Source: Bacteroidota bacterium (GTDB lineage: Bacteria > Bacteroidota > Bacteroidia > Cytophagales > Cytophagaceae). From it: 64,000 nucleotides of DNA. Below, one piece after another: positions 45,701 through 54,095 of this stretch (positions within the stretch are counted from its first letter, which is position 1; each line of letters starts with the position of its first letter). Location: contig JAEWAY010000013.1 in the NCBI GenBank assembly GCA_023391415.1, positions 83,465 to 147,464 of the forward strand, read 5' to 3'. The translations under genes were made by a program, and so were the position numbers. The notes below the pieces were generated by a model, which made no database searches, was not told where the DNA came from, and saw nothing but the letters and a program-made list of their open reading frames with translations.

Positions 45701-48555
45701 CCATAAGTTTGGCGCCATTTCTGGTAGGTCTCATAGTTTTCTCTGTCCGATAAGTAATGGCATAAATCCAGATCCATATCAGGTATGTCGCGTAGCGTAC
45801 GCGCCACCTCGACGAAGCGATTCCATTCTTCCCGCGATTGTATGGAAAAAGGCCAATGGATACTTTCCATCAGCGATCGGGAGCGCTTTTCCATAGTGGG
45901 AAGGCGCGCCAGCAGGTCTTTGATCCGTTCGGCGATAGTTTCATGTATCGCCAGAGTATAACGCGCCGGTTTGAAACTCGCGAGCGGGTGACGCTTTGGA
46001 TGGATGATCAGGCTGGTGATGGCCTGGAAGCGCGCCAGCCAGCTCGTCCACTGCCGCCAAAGTTCCGGATCGAGTTGATTGAGCGATGTTTCAGGAATTT
46101 GTTTTTTGGGCAACTCGGGTCTGGCGTAGCTTTCCATGGCGGCGATGCTGTCGTACAGGCTCCAGCCGGCTTTTTGCTTTTCGTGCAATAGGTTGACATA
46201 GTCGCTGATGGCTTTCCTGGCTTCATCAAGCCGGTGGGCTTCCCGTTCGAAATCCGCCGAACGGGCTACCCTGGTAGTTTCCAGGGATCGGTTTAGTTGT
46301 TCCAGTACGTCTGTTTTTTTGGACTTGTTGGAATGCAGCTCCAGGGAAAAAGGAGCGAGACCGATTTGTTCCAGTCGTCGGTATACCACATCCAGCGCCG
46401 CTTTTTTCGCGGAAACGAACAATACTTTTTTCCCTTGATAGAGCGCGTCGGCGATGATGTTGGTAATGGTTTGCGATTTGCCTGTACCGGGAGGCCCGTG
46501 CAGGATAAAGCTATGTCCCTGCCGCGCGGTGAGCACGGCTTCCGTTTGCGAGGCGTCGGCCGCGATCGGAAGCGCCAGCGAATGGGACCGGAGGATATCG
46601 AAATTCGTATCCGTAAGCGGTTTACGATCAGTGAATAAGGACTTGCCTTCGACCAGGCCTCGTACTATATCGCTTTGAAGCAATTCATCCTGATAAGCGA
46701 CGATGTCTTTCCATAAAATCAACTTGTTGAATGAAAAGTTGCCCAGTACCAGGCGTTCTTCTACATCCCAGCCTTTGAGCTCCATGACGCCCCTCCGCAG
46801 GGTCGACATTACTTTGGCCACATCTACTCCATTGTCGTCAGAGGGTAACTGTTCGAGCGCGCTCAGATTCAGTTCATATTCCTGGCGAAGGAATTCTATA
46901 AGCGTAATATTGATCATGGCTTCCTCTTCACGGCTTTTGAGCGTAAACCGGCTGTTGACTGATCGGCGCCCGATCTCTACGGGCAGCAACAGGATAGGAG
47001 CGTAGCGGGCCTGTTCCGGTGTTTTTCGGTCGTACCACTTTAGTAGGCCTACCGCCAGATACAGAGTGCTCGAACCGTTTTCCTCGATGGATTGTCTGGC
47101 GTTTTTGTGGATGTAAGTAAGGATATGGTCGAGGTCCTGTTGATGATAATAAGTGAGCAGTCGGTTATATCGCAGTTCGTCGTTGGCTGTTTGGTACAGG
47201 GGCGATGAATGATGCAATGGCCGCTCCAGCAGATTGTACCGGCGTAGTATTTCGGCTTTGGGATCAGCCATGATGGAAAAACTTTTGCCCTCCGACAGGG
47301 TGTCTTCCAGATGCCTGATGTCGATATCTACCAGTTGCAGCATATTGCGCGTCATACGCAGATTGAGCAGATTGTTGCGCAGAGACAGGTCTAGTAGTTT
47401 TCGCTCCCAGATTTTTTGCCGGGTTTGAGGACGCTTGTCGCTGAGAAGCTCGTCCTCATATATGGGGCCTATGTCAAACGCGTTTTCCATACCGGAAGCC
47501 GCGGACTCCCATAATACTTTGTTCTCCGAAAGGACTTCGGGCTCGTCGGGGGCGAATGGCAAGGGTCGAATGCGGGAAGTACGGGCGCTCGCGATATCGA
47601 TGGACAGGATAAAATCTTCTTTTTCCACCAGTTGAGCTTCACCCAGATTGAACGCGTCGCTGAAGCGGGTGGGATTGGCGCTTTGGCATACGGTAGTCGC
47701 TTCTACGACCGCTATTTCGCGTATGCCTCTGGAGAGTCGTTTGGTAATGGCGGCTTTATCATCGTTGACGATTTCCGGAAACTTGTCGTCGACCAGCCAG
47801 CAACCGACAAAGGCGTGCCCGCGGGTAATGATTATGAGGGGATGGAGCGCGGCCGCTTCCAGGCAGGCAGCGAATAGCAGGCTCAGATCAAGACAGTTTC
47901 CAAATTTTTCCCGCTGGATTGTGCCAGGCAGACGCAGACGTTGTCCGGTTTCCTCATAGCCTGGCGCCATAGCGCTATACGCGATTTCTTCGTTTTGTAT
48001 AGCCAAATAGATAGCGGACATGATTTGCAACGTCCGTTCCGGATGATCACTCCGATATCCTTCGAAAGCCGTTGGAAGATCCTGTTTTTTGAGGATTTCA
48101 ATGGCCTTTCTTTTAATATGATAGATATAAGAATGATTGGGAATGACATAGGTCGCGATCAGTTCCGGCAGTATCTGAAAGCCGTTAAAATAATCAAACG
48201 TATGGATATTAAGTGGTATGGTCTCTGTCGCGGCGACTACATCCGTCTCGGCGACAGAGATTGTAAGGACTGCTTTTTCCGTTTCGGAGATATCGCTGAG
48301 CGCTTTCCGGTTTATTTGCAGACCGTCCAGAGGAACCTGAACATGCTTGCCCGCGGGAATCCGCGCGATGGAATAGCTGAACGGTTGCAGGCTGGGATGA
48401 TCTGATTGTATGGTTATCTCTACCGGAGCGCTATCCTCCGCGGATGTATTTTCAATGGATAAGGATTTAACCGGTTTATGATCATTGAGGTATAAGGATA
48501 TGTTGAGGAATGGAAGCGTTTCTTTATGAATAATCAGATTCGTTTGTTTCTTCAT
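42745..48555 (-). CDS. DUF4011/SF1 helicase/Vsr-like nuclease/DUF3320 protein, candidate phage defence
   Basis: 1936 residues. Order: N-terminal beta domain (about 1-120); transglutaminase-like fold (about 150-290) with EKFGNCLDLSLLF, RGHAFVGCWL and a later Asp; DUF4011 beginning IWERKLLDLSLRNNLLNLR (about 378); SF1 helicase with Walker A GPPGTGKSQT (about 685), Walker B VIFDEASQLP (about 1320), and SRHYRSRHESLI, VQGDERDIILFS and LNVAITRAR further on; Vsr/MTES-like nuclease (about 1610-1700) with SNFRIDIGIAHP and GIIVDGYYYFQ; DUF3320 (about 1765-1936). It should bind and unwind nucleic acid and cut it. Such proteins are found in phage-defence islands (family knowledge). No partner gene is adjacent. 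Confidence 0.88.
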   Translation of the reverse strand: MKKQTNLIIHKETLPFLNISLYLNDHKPVKSLSIENTSAEDSAPVEITIQSDHPSLQPFSYSIARIPAGKHVQVPLDGLQINRKALSDISETEKAVLTISVAETDVVAATETIPLNIHTFDYFNGFQILPELIATYVIPNHSYIYHIKRKAIEILKKQDLPTAFEGYRSDHPERTLQIMSAIYLAIQNEEIAYSAMAPGYEETGQRLRLPGTIQREKFGNCLDLSLLFAACLEAAALHPLIIITRGHAFVGCWLVDDKFPEIVNDDKAAITKRLSRGIREIAVVEATTVCQSANPTRFSDAFNLGEAQLVEKEDFILSIDIASARTSRIRPLPFAPDEPEVLSENKVLWESAASGMENAFDIGPIYEDELLSDKRPQTRQKIWERKLLDLSLRNNLLNLRMTRNMLQLVDIDIRHLEDTLSEGKSFSIMADPKAEILRRYNLLERPLHHSSPLYQTANDELRYNRLLTYYHQQDLDHILTYIHKNARQSIEENGSSTLYLAVGLLKWYDRKTPEQARYAPILLLPVEIGRRSVNSRFTLKSREEEAMINITLIEFLRQEYELNLSALEQLPSDDNGVDVAKVMSTLRRGVMELKGWDVEERLVLGNFSFNKLILWKDIVAYQDELLQSDIVRGLVEGKSLFTDRKPLTDTNFDILRSHSLALPIAADASQTEAVLTARQGHSFILHGPPGTGKSQTITNIIADALYQGKKVLFVSAKKAALDVVYRRLEQIGLAPFSLELHSNKSKKTDVLEQLNRSLETTRVARSADFEREAHRLDEARKAISDYVNLLHEKQKAGWSLYDSIAAMESYARPELPKKQIPETSLNQLDPELWRQWTSWLARFQAITSLIIHPKRHPLASFKPARYTLAIHETIAERIKDLLARLPTMEKRSRSLMESIHWPFSIQSREEWNRFVEVARTLRDIPDMDLDLCHYLSDRENYETYQKWRQTYGQYQSLLQSILGEYNRSVLDLDLQTIELRWKQARQSWLIPRWLGKRAIRKRLNLYRDTTLNDDSDVEQLFASYNQLRELSRQATQTRYDVVRDTLKNLYRDEQTDLDDIERKTSIIKRLGDSMNRWGHHAAEKWIRLLQAKNIRYTGEVRSGASALLEDFIKETELFFEQAEDFETLTGAHLDKSDNWLSETTAWLNHVLSNLPLLKDWMNYIQSRDQGESLYLHWMIEAYESEAIQTEDFQDYFHYATHASIARKVISERESLSLFNAGLFESKIEQYKKIAKDFQNLTIQELRVRLASQLPNTAMEAMQSSEIGILRRAIKSRGRGLSIRRLFEQTSNLLPRVAPCMLMSPISVAQYFDVDSSHFDLVIFDEASQLPTCEAVSALARAKQAIIVGDPKQMPPTSFFSTTKLDEENMDIEDLESILDDCLALSIPSRYLSRHYRSRHESLIAFSNINYYDNKLLTFPSADDLNRKTRYHHVNGFYDKGGTRSNAFEADAIIDYIRTHYSQERGRERSLGVVTFSQAQQNLIEDKLQDMLSRNPSIEETIVNSEEPLFIKNLENVQGDERDIILFSIGYGPDESGKISMNFGPLNREGGWRRLNVAITRARYEMRVFATLKADQIDLSRTTSEGVAGLKAFLQFAENGLLPIHPEDARDMVQRRELSEVIGERLREKGLELRRNIGTSNFRIDIGIAHPDKPQEYILGIIVDGYYYFQARSANDREVVTPSVLQGLGWNIHRVWSLDWYENSKAIVDAIVDKVKSLRTGSKTQPEPPVISTRFTLEALETPRIEPALANTRQKAYENHTLKPISRPYGSGDLIYDSKNRGLLTRQIQAIVKTEAPISKNLLYKKLLQEWNMSRTTPKLDSYLEYLIGELNLPNTIHHQPFYWNPGQKTEPDFYRDNTIEKRAIEDIAPEEIMVALDEIVSQSLSIDEEELIRHTARIFGFAKTGRQIDTLLRYAIDLMVKTGKYKREGERIKVSG

Positions 48556-49069
48556 GCGTATACCGGATTTTATTCCATATTGAAAGTAAGATCATTATTT
48601 TAAATTATACTTGTTTTTTGTGATTTTATTGATTTTCGGCATGATTCTCCAATAGCATGGCTGATTCGTTATCCCTTAGTTTTTGATTGGGTTAAGAATT
48701 CTAAGTTGGAAAAGCAAAATTGCTTATCTGGTTTTCTATAGGATTGACGCTGGAAGCTATTGGATATAATCCCGATATCTCAGTGAAATATAAAAATCCA
48801 CGTTTACGCGAGAAAGTAACTCATATCCATTTAGGGGGAGAACATATGACCAGTTTGTAATCATTAGAGCTTTTATCGCGAATTTTATTTTTCAAAAAAT
48901 CGATAAAGATTGTTTTTTTATCGATTAAAAATTGTATTTTAGCATACGAGACATTGGTAAAGATGTTGTTGGCTTTTTGTCTTAGTTTTATATTTTGTAA
49001 TCATGAGCAGTCCTGTGTTTTCAGAGATACAGCCTGAATTATATTTTTTCATCAAAACAACCAAGCTAT
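48556..49069. other. Divergent intergenic region, 514 bases
   Basis: AT-rich spacer between the helicase-nuclease gene (minus) and the A-T-R enzyme (plus). It holds the palindrome at 48898-48926. TTGTATTTTAGC (about 48932-48943) is near a -7 box but lacks the final G. No open frame over 60 codons is present. Confidence 0.5.
48898..48926. repeat. Palindrome, possible operator
   Basis: AATCGATAAA (48898-48907) and TTTATCGATT (48917-48926) are perfect 10-base arms around nine bases. It lies 144 bases before the A-T-R gene and 343 bases from the helicase gene. It has the size of a dimeric regulator site; it could also be a hairpin. Confidence 0.5.
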
Positions 49070-52000
49070 ATGAATGTACAATCAAAACACGCGGAACAAT
49101 TATCCGTGCTTCAACCGGAAAAATTCGATCGCAATGTCATATCGGTCATCGAGACCATATGTCAGTTACAACCTGATAAGGCAGCCCTGATCGGGGCGGA
49201 AGGCGCGCTTACTTACCGGCAGTTAAACAGCCGGGCTAATATTCTGGCGGTCCGATTGCTAAAGTCCGGAATACAGCATGGGGGCATAGTAGCGGTATGC
49301 GCGCGCCAGTCCACTGAACGGGTCGTCGCGTTTCTGGCTGTCCTGAAAACGGGGGCCGCGTATTTGCCTATAGATGGGCAACTTCCGGAAAAAAGAATCA
49401 AAACCATACTGGAAGACAGCGGCGCTTCGCTGATTATTACGGAAGATTATTATCTGACACGGTTTAAAGAATCAAGCCTCGCTATTATTAACCTGGACAA
49501 GGAACAAGCAGGGTCTGATGAAAACCATCCGGATGTTTCATTAGCGGCTCAGATCAAACCGTTGCAAATGGCATACGTCATTTATACTTCCGGAAGTACC
49601 GGTGTGCCTAAAGGAGTAGCGATACATCACGCGGGATTTTATCATTTTGTAAAGACGTTTAGCGAGCAATGGGGTTTTTCATCCAATGACCGGACATTGC
49701 AGTTTGGTTCTCCTGGGTTTGATGGCTCTATTATCGATATCTGGATCCCATTGTTTAAAGGGGCCACGGTCTTTTTGTATCCGGATAATAAAATTGTGGG
49801 TAAACCACTTTTGGATTTTATAGTCGAGCATGATATCGATGTGGTCCCTTATCTCCCCCCGGCAGTTCTCAGTACATTGCCCGTCGATCTGCCTATTGGC
49901 AAGTTGCATACGCTTTCAATAGCGGGAGAAGTCCCTTCCGAACAGGCTATCCGCAACTGGCGCGAACGGGTTCGGCTGATCAATGTATATGGTCCTACGG
50001 AAACTACGGTGAGTGTCGTAAGTCATCTGTTTGGAGACGATACCAATCCTCACATCATAGGCAAACCATTGTCTGGCGTTGATATTTTTATACTGGACAA
50101 TGAGATGAACGCGGTGGAAACGGGTTCGGCTGGTGAGATTTATATCGGAGGAATACAGCTTGCCCTTGGTTATGTCAATAGGCCGGAAGAAACTATGAAG
50201 GTCTTTATTGAAGCGCCGGAATGGATTAAGAACGGACGGGGAGAAGGATATCGATTGTATAGGTCGGGAGACCGGGCTTTTTGGAGAGAGGATGGCGCCA
50301 TTGAGTTTGTTGGCCGTATGGACGACCAGGTGAAAATAAGAGGTTTTCGGGTCGAGTTGAAGGAAATCGAACATCATATGGGGCAGTTGGCTCAAGTAGC
50401 TCACGCCGCAGTCAAAGTTCACCGACCGGAGGAAGGTTTGCCGATTCTGGTGGCTTTTGTTCAACTATTTGATTCGGAGCGTAATTTTATAAGCTCGGAA
50501 GATATCCGGGCTCGTTTGAAACAAAGTCTTCCGACTTATATGCTGCCGGACAAAATTATTATTCTCGATAAACTGCCGCTTTCGCATACCGGAAAAATAG
50601 ACAAGAGTCAGTTGATTTTGCCGGAGCGACAGACCCGCCGAAAGGCTAAGGAATTTGTAGGCGCGGGAAATCTAAAACAGGAAATAAAGGAGATATGGCG
50701 CGGTTTGCTTAACCTCGATGATATTCATGATGAGGATGATTTTTTTGAATTGGGAGGTCATTCGTTGATGTTGGCTCAGTTCCATCAATGTTTGCCTCAG
50801 AATGTCCAGAAGCGTATCTCGTTGCCTGAATTGTATAGCTATCCGACTATCGCCAGTTTCGTAAGGGAAACCGAAAACCGGCTGAAGGAAAATGAGGTGT
50901 CTCAGCGGCAAAAAGTAAAGCGAGTGGAAGCTCAGTTATTAAAAGACGCGGAACTTCCCTTTGATTTTGAGATTACCATCCAGCCCGATCCTCGGATACT
51001 CATGAATCCTTCCCATATTTTTCTTACAGGAGTTACTGGTTTTGTGGGTTCGCATCTACTGGAAGAATTAATGGCGAAAAATCCCGGAGCGACTATATAC
51101 TGTCTCGTACGCGCTGAAAATGAAGTCAGGGGAATGGAGCGTATCAAGAGTACATTCAATAAATTTAAACTGGTGTGGGATTCCGCGTATGAGTCCCGGA
51201 TAGTGATATTGCCCGGCGATTTAACAAAAAAACGGTTGGGTATAGCGGAAAAGATGTATGAAAACCTGCTGGAAACCATTGAAGTGATTTATCATATGGG
51301 AAGTGATGTTAGCTATGTGCAACCCTATGAGTATATTAAGAAGCCCAACGTTGATGGTATGAGTCACGTGTTACATCTTGCCGTCCATCGTAAGGTAAAA
51401 TTTCTGATTATATCATCTTCGATGGGTGTGTATAGTTGGGGGAGAACCTTTACCGGTAAGACCTGGACGCGTGAAGACGACCCGATAGAGCAGAATCTGC
51501 CCGCTGTATGCCGGGATATGGGCTATATCCGCAGCAAATGGGTGATGGATAGTATGGCGGCCAAAGCCAGAGACAAAGGTTTGCCCGTGATAAACTTCAG
51601 ACTGGGTTTTGTCGTGTGTCACAGTAAAACGGGCGCGACTCCACTGAATCAGTGGTGGAGCGCGTTGATGCGTAGCTGTATTGAATTAAAAGCGTTTCCA
51701 TTAGTCATGGGACTAAAAGACGAAGTTGTTACCGTAGATTATGTTTGTAAGTCCATCGCTCATATCGGTAAGAAGCCGGAAGCGATTGGCCTTAACTTTC
51801 ATTTGGCTCCTTTGCCTGAACATGACCTGTCCCTTACGGACTTTTGTGTCCGTATCACAGAGTATTCAGGACTGGAAATGAAAGGGCTCGACTTTAATAT
51901 CTGGTTTGAACAATGGAGACGCGATCAGAATGTGCCGGTATTCGCTTTGTTGTATTTGTTTAACGAAGATGTCTATGAAGGTAAATCTCTTGTGGAAGCT

Positions 52001-52126
52001 TATGAAAATACCTACTTTTTCAAAAGTGACAATACCCTAAGGTTACTTGCAGATTCGGACATTCGTCCCCCTGTTTTCAATAAACCGGTTATGGAGGCGT
52101 ATCTCCGTTATATGAAGATGATTTGA
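49070..52126 (+). CDS. Stand-alone NRPS-like adenylation-carrier-reductase (A-T-R)
   Basis: 1018 residues. Adenylation domain (about 15-520): YVIYTSGSTGVPKGVAI (A3), FDGSIIDIW (A4, with the Asp that holds an amino group), NVYGPTETTVSVV (A5), YRSGDRAFW (A7), GRMDDQVKIRGFRVEL (A8), LPLSHTGKIDKSQL (A10). Carrier protein with the phosphopantetheine Ser in DDFFELGGHSLMLAQ (about 555-565). Thioester reductase, SDR type, with ITGVTGFVG-like FLTGVTGFVGSHLLEEL (about 650) and the YIRSK catalytic pair (about 817). It should activate an amino acid and release it as an aldehyde or alcohol with NADPH. No condensation domain and no phosphopantetheinyl transferase in the window. Confidence 0.92.
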   Translation: MNVQSKHAEQLSVLQPEKFDRNVISVIETICQLQPDKAALIGAEGALTYRQLNSRANILAVRLLKSGIQHGGIVAVCARQSTERVVAFLAVLKTGAAYLPIDGQLPEKRIKTILEDSGASLIITEDYYLTRFKESSLAIINLDKEQAGSDENHPDVSLAAQIKPLQMAYVIYTSGSTGVPKGVAIHHAGFYHFVKTFSEQWGFSSNDRTLQFGSPGFDGSIIDIWIPLFKGATVFLYPDNKIVGKPLLDFIVEHDIDVVPYLPPAVLSTLPVDLPIGKLHTLSIAGEVPSEQAIRNWRERVRLINVYGPTETTVSVVSHLFGDDTNPHIIGKPLSGVDIFILDNEMNAVETGSAGEIYIGGIQLALGYVNRPEETMKVFIEAPEWIKNGRGEGYRLYRSGDRAFWREDGAIEFVGRMDDQVKIRGFRVELKEIEHHMGQLAQVAHAAVKVHRPEEGLPILVAFVQLFDSERNFISSEDIRARLKQSLPTYMLPDKIIILDKLPLSHTGKIDKSQLILPERQTRRKAKEFVGAGNLKQEIKEIWRGLLNLDDIHDEDDFFELGGHSLMLAQFHQCLPQNVQKRISLPELYSYPTIASFVRETENRLKENEVSQRQKVKRVEAQLLKDAELPFDFEITIQPDPRILMNPSHIFLTGVTGFVGSHLLEELMAKNPGATIYCLVRAENEVRGMERIKSTFNKFKLVWDSAYESRIVILPGDLTKKRLGIAEKMYENLLETIEVIYHMGSDVSYVQPYEYIKKPNVDGMSHVLHLAVHRKVKFLIISSSMGVYSWGRTFTGKTWTREDDPIEQNLPAVCRDMGYIRSKWVMDSMAAKARDKGLPVINFRLGFVVCHSKTGATPLNQWWSALMRSCIELKAFPLVMGLKDEVVTVDYVCKSIAHIGKKPEAIGLNFHLAPLPEHDLSLTDFCVRITEYSGLEMKGLDFNIWFEQWRRDQNVPVFALLYLFNEDVYEGKSLVEAYENTYFFKSDNTLRLLADSDIRPPVFNKPVMEAYLRYMKMI

Positions 52127-52435
52127 GCAAACGCGTACCAAATCTCCCGTTTAAACGGGAGATTTGACTTCCCTTTAGGATCCGGTTTTTGATCGTACCG
52201 TGAATATGCTGATAGATGCGCGTCAATTTATAGATAAGTTTTTGAACCGGATATTTGATACTGGACGTAAGCGATGAGTTTGTCAAACCAACGCTTTTTT
52301 GAAGACGAACGCGAATGGAGATCGTTTAGGAAGAAAGCCTGAACGGGTGATATAGGATATGGAAAAACGAGAACCTAAAGAGGGAGAGAATCGGATTGAT
52401 GATGAGTTTGAATCATACAGGGTTCTATAGAAGAC
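52127..52435. other. Intergenic region, 309 bases
   Basis: Starts with the palindromic terminator at 52140-52165. The rest has no gene-like frame, no clear promoter and no repeat that I can see. Confidence 0.4.
52140..52165 (+). terminator. Perfect 26-base palindrome after the A-T-R gene
   Basis: AAATCTCCCGTTT followed directly by its reverse complement AAACGGGAGATTT. It is 13 bases after the stop codon. Downstream T content is modest (GACTTCCCTTT). A terminator is likely. Confidence 0.7.
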
Positions 52436-52873
52436 CTAATTCTTCCTATGGCATTTTTCACAAAGACCTTCCACAAGAAAGTTAAACCGGGAAGCATGAT
52501 AGGTCTTAGGCACCTGAATCTTGGGAATGGCTACTTCTTCAAGGCATACGGTGAGTTCGCAGGAGGTGCATTTGAAATGAACATGATTGTCGTTGTGAGA
52601 ATGCTCTACCGGGTCGTGTTTGCAAAGAGCGTAACTCGCGTAGCCCGACTTGTCCGGAATTTTATGAATCAGTCCGTTTTCTTCAAAAGCGTTGAGTGTC
52701 CGGTATAGAGTAATACGGTCAAAATCAGCGCCGAGCGTTTTGTTTAATTCAGCCAGCGACAATACCTTGTCTTTTTTCAGGAACGCGTTCAGGACAGCGA
52801 CGCGCTGAGAGGTAGCTTTTAGTTCATGTTGCCGGAGAATCTCCTCAGGGCGCGGATGCTTCGAAGAAACCAT
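52436..52873 (-). CDS. Fur-family transcriptional regulator
   Basis: 145 residues. The winged-helix DNA-binding half (about 1-85) contains LKATSQRVAVLNAFL and DRITLYRTLNAFEENGLIHKI. The dimerisation half has the His-rich metal site KHDPVEHSHNDNHVHFKC and two CxxC pairs (CTSC and CEKC) that form the structural zinc site. Whether it senses iron, zinc or peroxide cannot be told; the His cluster fits Zur- or PerR-like members as well. It lies between the A-T-R gene and cydB. TATTTTTG (minus strand, 52895-52902) is 21 bases before the ATG. Confidence 0.92.
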   Translation of the reverse strand: MVSSKHPRPEEILRQHELKATSQRVAVLNAFLKKDKVLSLAELNKTLGADFDRITLYRTLNAFEENGLIHKIPDKSGYASYALCKHDPVEHSHNDNHVHFKCTSCELTVCLEEVAIPKIQVPKTYHASRFNFLVEGLCEKCHRKN

Positions 52874-52894
52874 GCTATTCTTTTATTACTGAAA

Positions 52895-52902
52895 CAAAAA
52901 TA
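52895..52902 (-). promoter_or_regulatory. Possible -7 box of the Fur-family gene
   Basis: TATTTTTG on the minus strand matches TAnnTTTG. A TTTTG lies only 13 bases further upstream, too close for the normal -33 spacing. Confidence 0.35.
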
Positions 52903-53054
52903 CAATAAAAAAGGTCAAAAGGAATTTTAATCCCTTTTTCGAACGGATTGACATGGTAAAACCTGAAAATGCTTGAATTGAAGGTATGAAAGATAAGATA
53001 ACGCTTCTTTTTAGAGATCCTCCCTGTCCATGAGGGGGAAGAGCCGGAAGTCGC

Positions 53055-54083
53055 TCAATTCGATTGAGTGGATGGCGTTTCCATACGCTTTCTGTCAAAT
53101 GAATACATCAGGTAAAATAGTGCCGGCAGTATAAATACACTTCCAATCAATAGGGCGATCCCAAGCAAGGTGATGGTTGTATGACCGCTTTCATCTTGGA
53201 TGAGGGTCAGCGCCGAACCATCTTTAAAATATACAAAGATGGGGAAATATTGAAAAATGACGGCGAATAAAACCATGATGATTTGAAAACCAGCGGTTAG
53301 TCGGATATAGATATAATGCTTTTTCTTGAGCAATATGAATTGTACAAATAGAGAAAGAGCGGCCAGCGCGATGGCGATCTGACCAACAAGGCTACCGAAT
53401 ACACGCGTAACTAATGGGATTTCGTCGAGGTACGCTGTTAAAAACACGATTCCTGCGAGGATGAGCGAGATATAGACAAACCGGGAGATGTTGATTGTCA
53501 TCAGGTGAGTATCGACAGGGTTGGATAGTGTGCCTACAATATAGATGGAGGCGAGGTAGCCGCATATGGCGATGGTAAAAAATCCGGTCGCTATTCCGAA
53601 CCAGTTGAGCCAGCTAAAAATATACGCTTCGATGAAATCTTCAGCCTGAGGATTGACAGAACCGGAAATAGTAGCGGCGGCCACTATACCCAGAAAGAAA
53701 GGGGTGATCAGGCTGGAAAGAGTAAAAATCCGGCTATAGAGGGTGTGAAGATCGTCCCTGACCGCGTCGTAATTGCGAAAAGCGAAAGCGGTGCCCCGGG
53801 CCATGATTCCTAGTAGCATACAGACCAATGGTATATGCAGGTAAATAGAAATAGCGCTATAAATCGCGGGAAAGCCGACAAAGAGTATGACGATAGCGAT
53901 GATCAGCCACATGTGATTGGCTTCCCATACGGGACCTATAGCCCTGTGCATGACATGGCGGACTCGGTCACGATCATTCATCCGGCTGACAAGTTCAACG
54001 ATTCCCGCTCCGAAATCGGCTCCTCCCAGCAGCAGGTAAAGACTTATGGAGGCCCATAAGTAAGCGATTACTACGTATAGCAT
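53055..54083 (-). CDS. cydB: Cytochrome bd oxidase subunit II
   Basis: 342 residues with about eight to nine membrane helices. It begins VIAYLWASISLYLLLGGADFGAGIVEL, the signature of CydB, with GPVWEANHMWLIIAIVILF as the second conserved block and GTAFAFRNYD later. Together with CydA it oxidises quinol and reduces oxygen at low oxygen tension. It lies 12 bases after cydA. A separate cydX-like small subunit is not visible behind it. Confidence 0.95.
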   Translation of the reverse strand: MLYVVIAYLWASISLYLLLGGADFGAGIVELVSRMNDRDRVRHVMHRAIGPVWEANHMWLIIAIVILFVGFPAIYSAISIYLHIPLVCMLLGIMARGTAFAFRNYDAVRDDLHTLYSRIFTLSSLITPFFLGIVAAATISGSVNPQAEDFIEAYIFSWLNWFGIATGFFTIAICGYLASIYIVGTLSNPVDTHLMTINISRFVYISLILAGIVFLTAYLDEIPLVTRVFGSLVGQIAIALAALSLFVQFILLKKKHYIYIRLTAGFQIIMVLFAVIFQYFPIFVYFKDGSALTLIQDESGHTTITLLGIALLIGSVFILPALFYLMYSFDRKRMETPSTQSN

Positions 54084-54095
54084 AACGTTCTATTT

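Noticed and set aside
52886..53098. Possible cydX-like small subunit after cydB
   Set aside because: It overlaps the cydB end in another frame and lacks the single-helix pattern of CydX.
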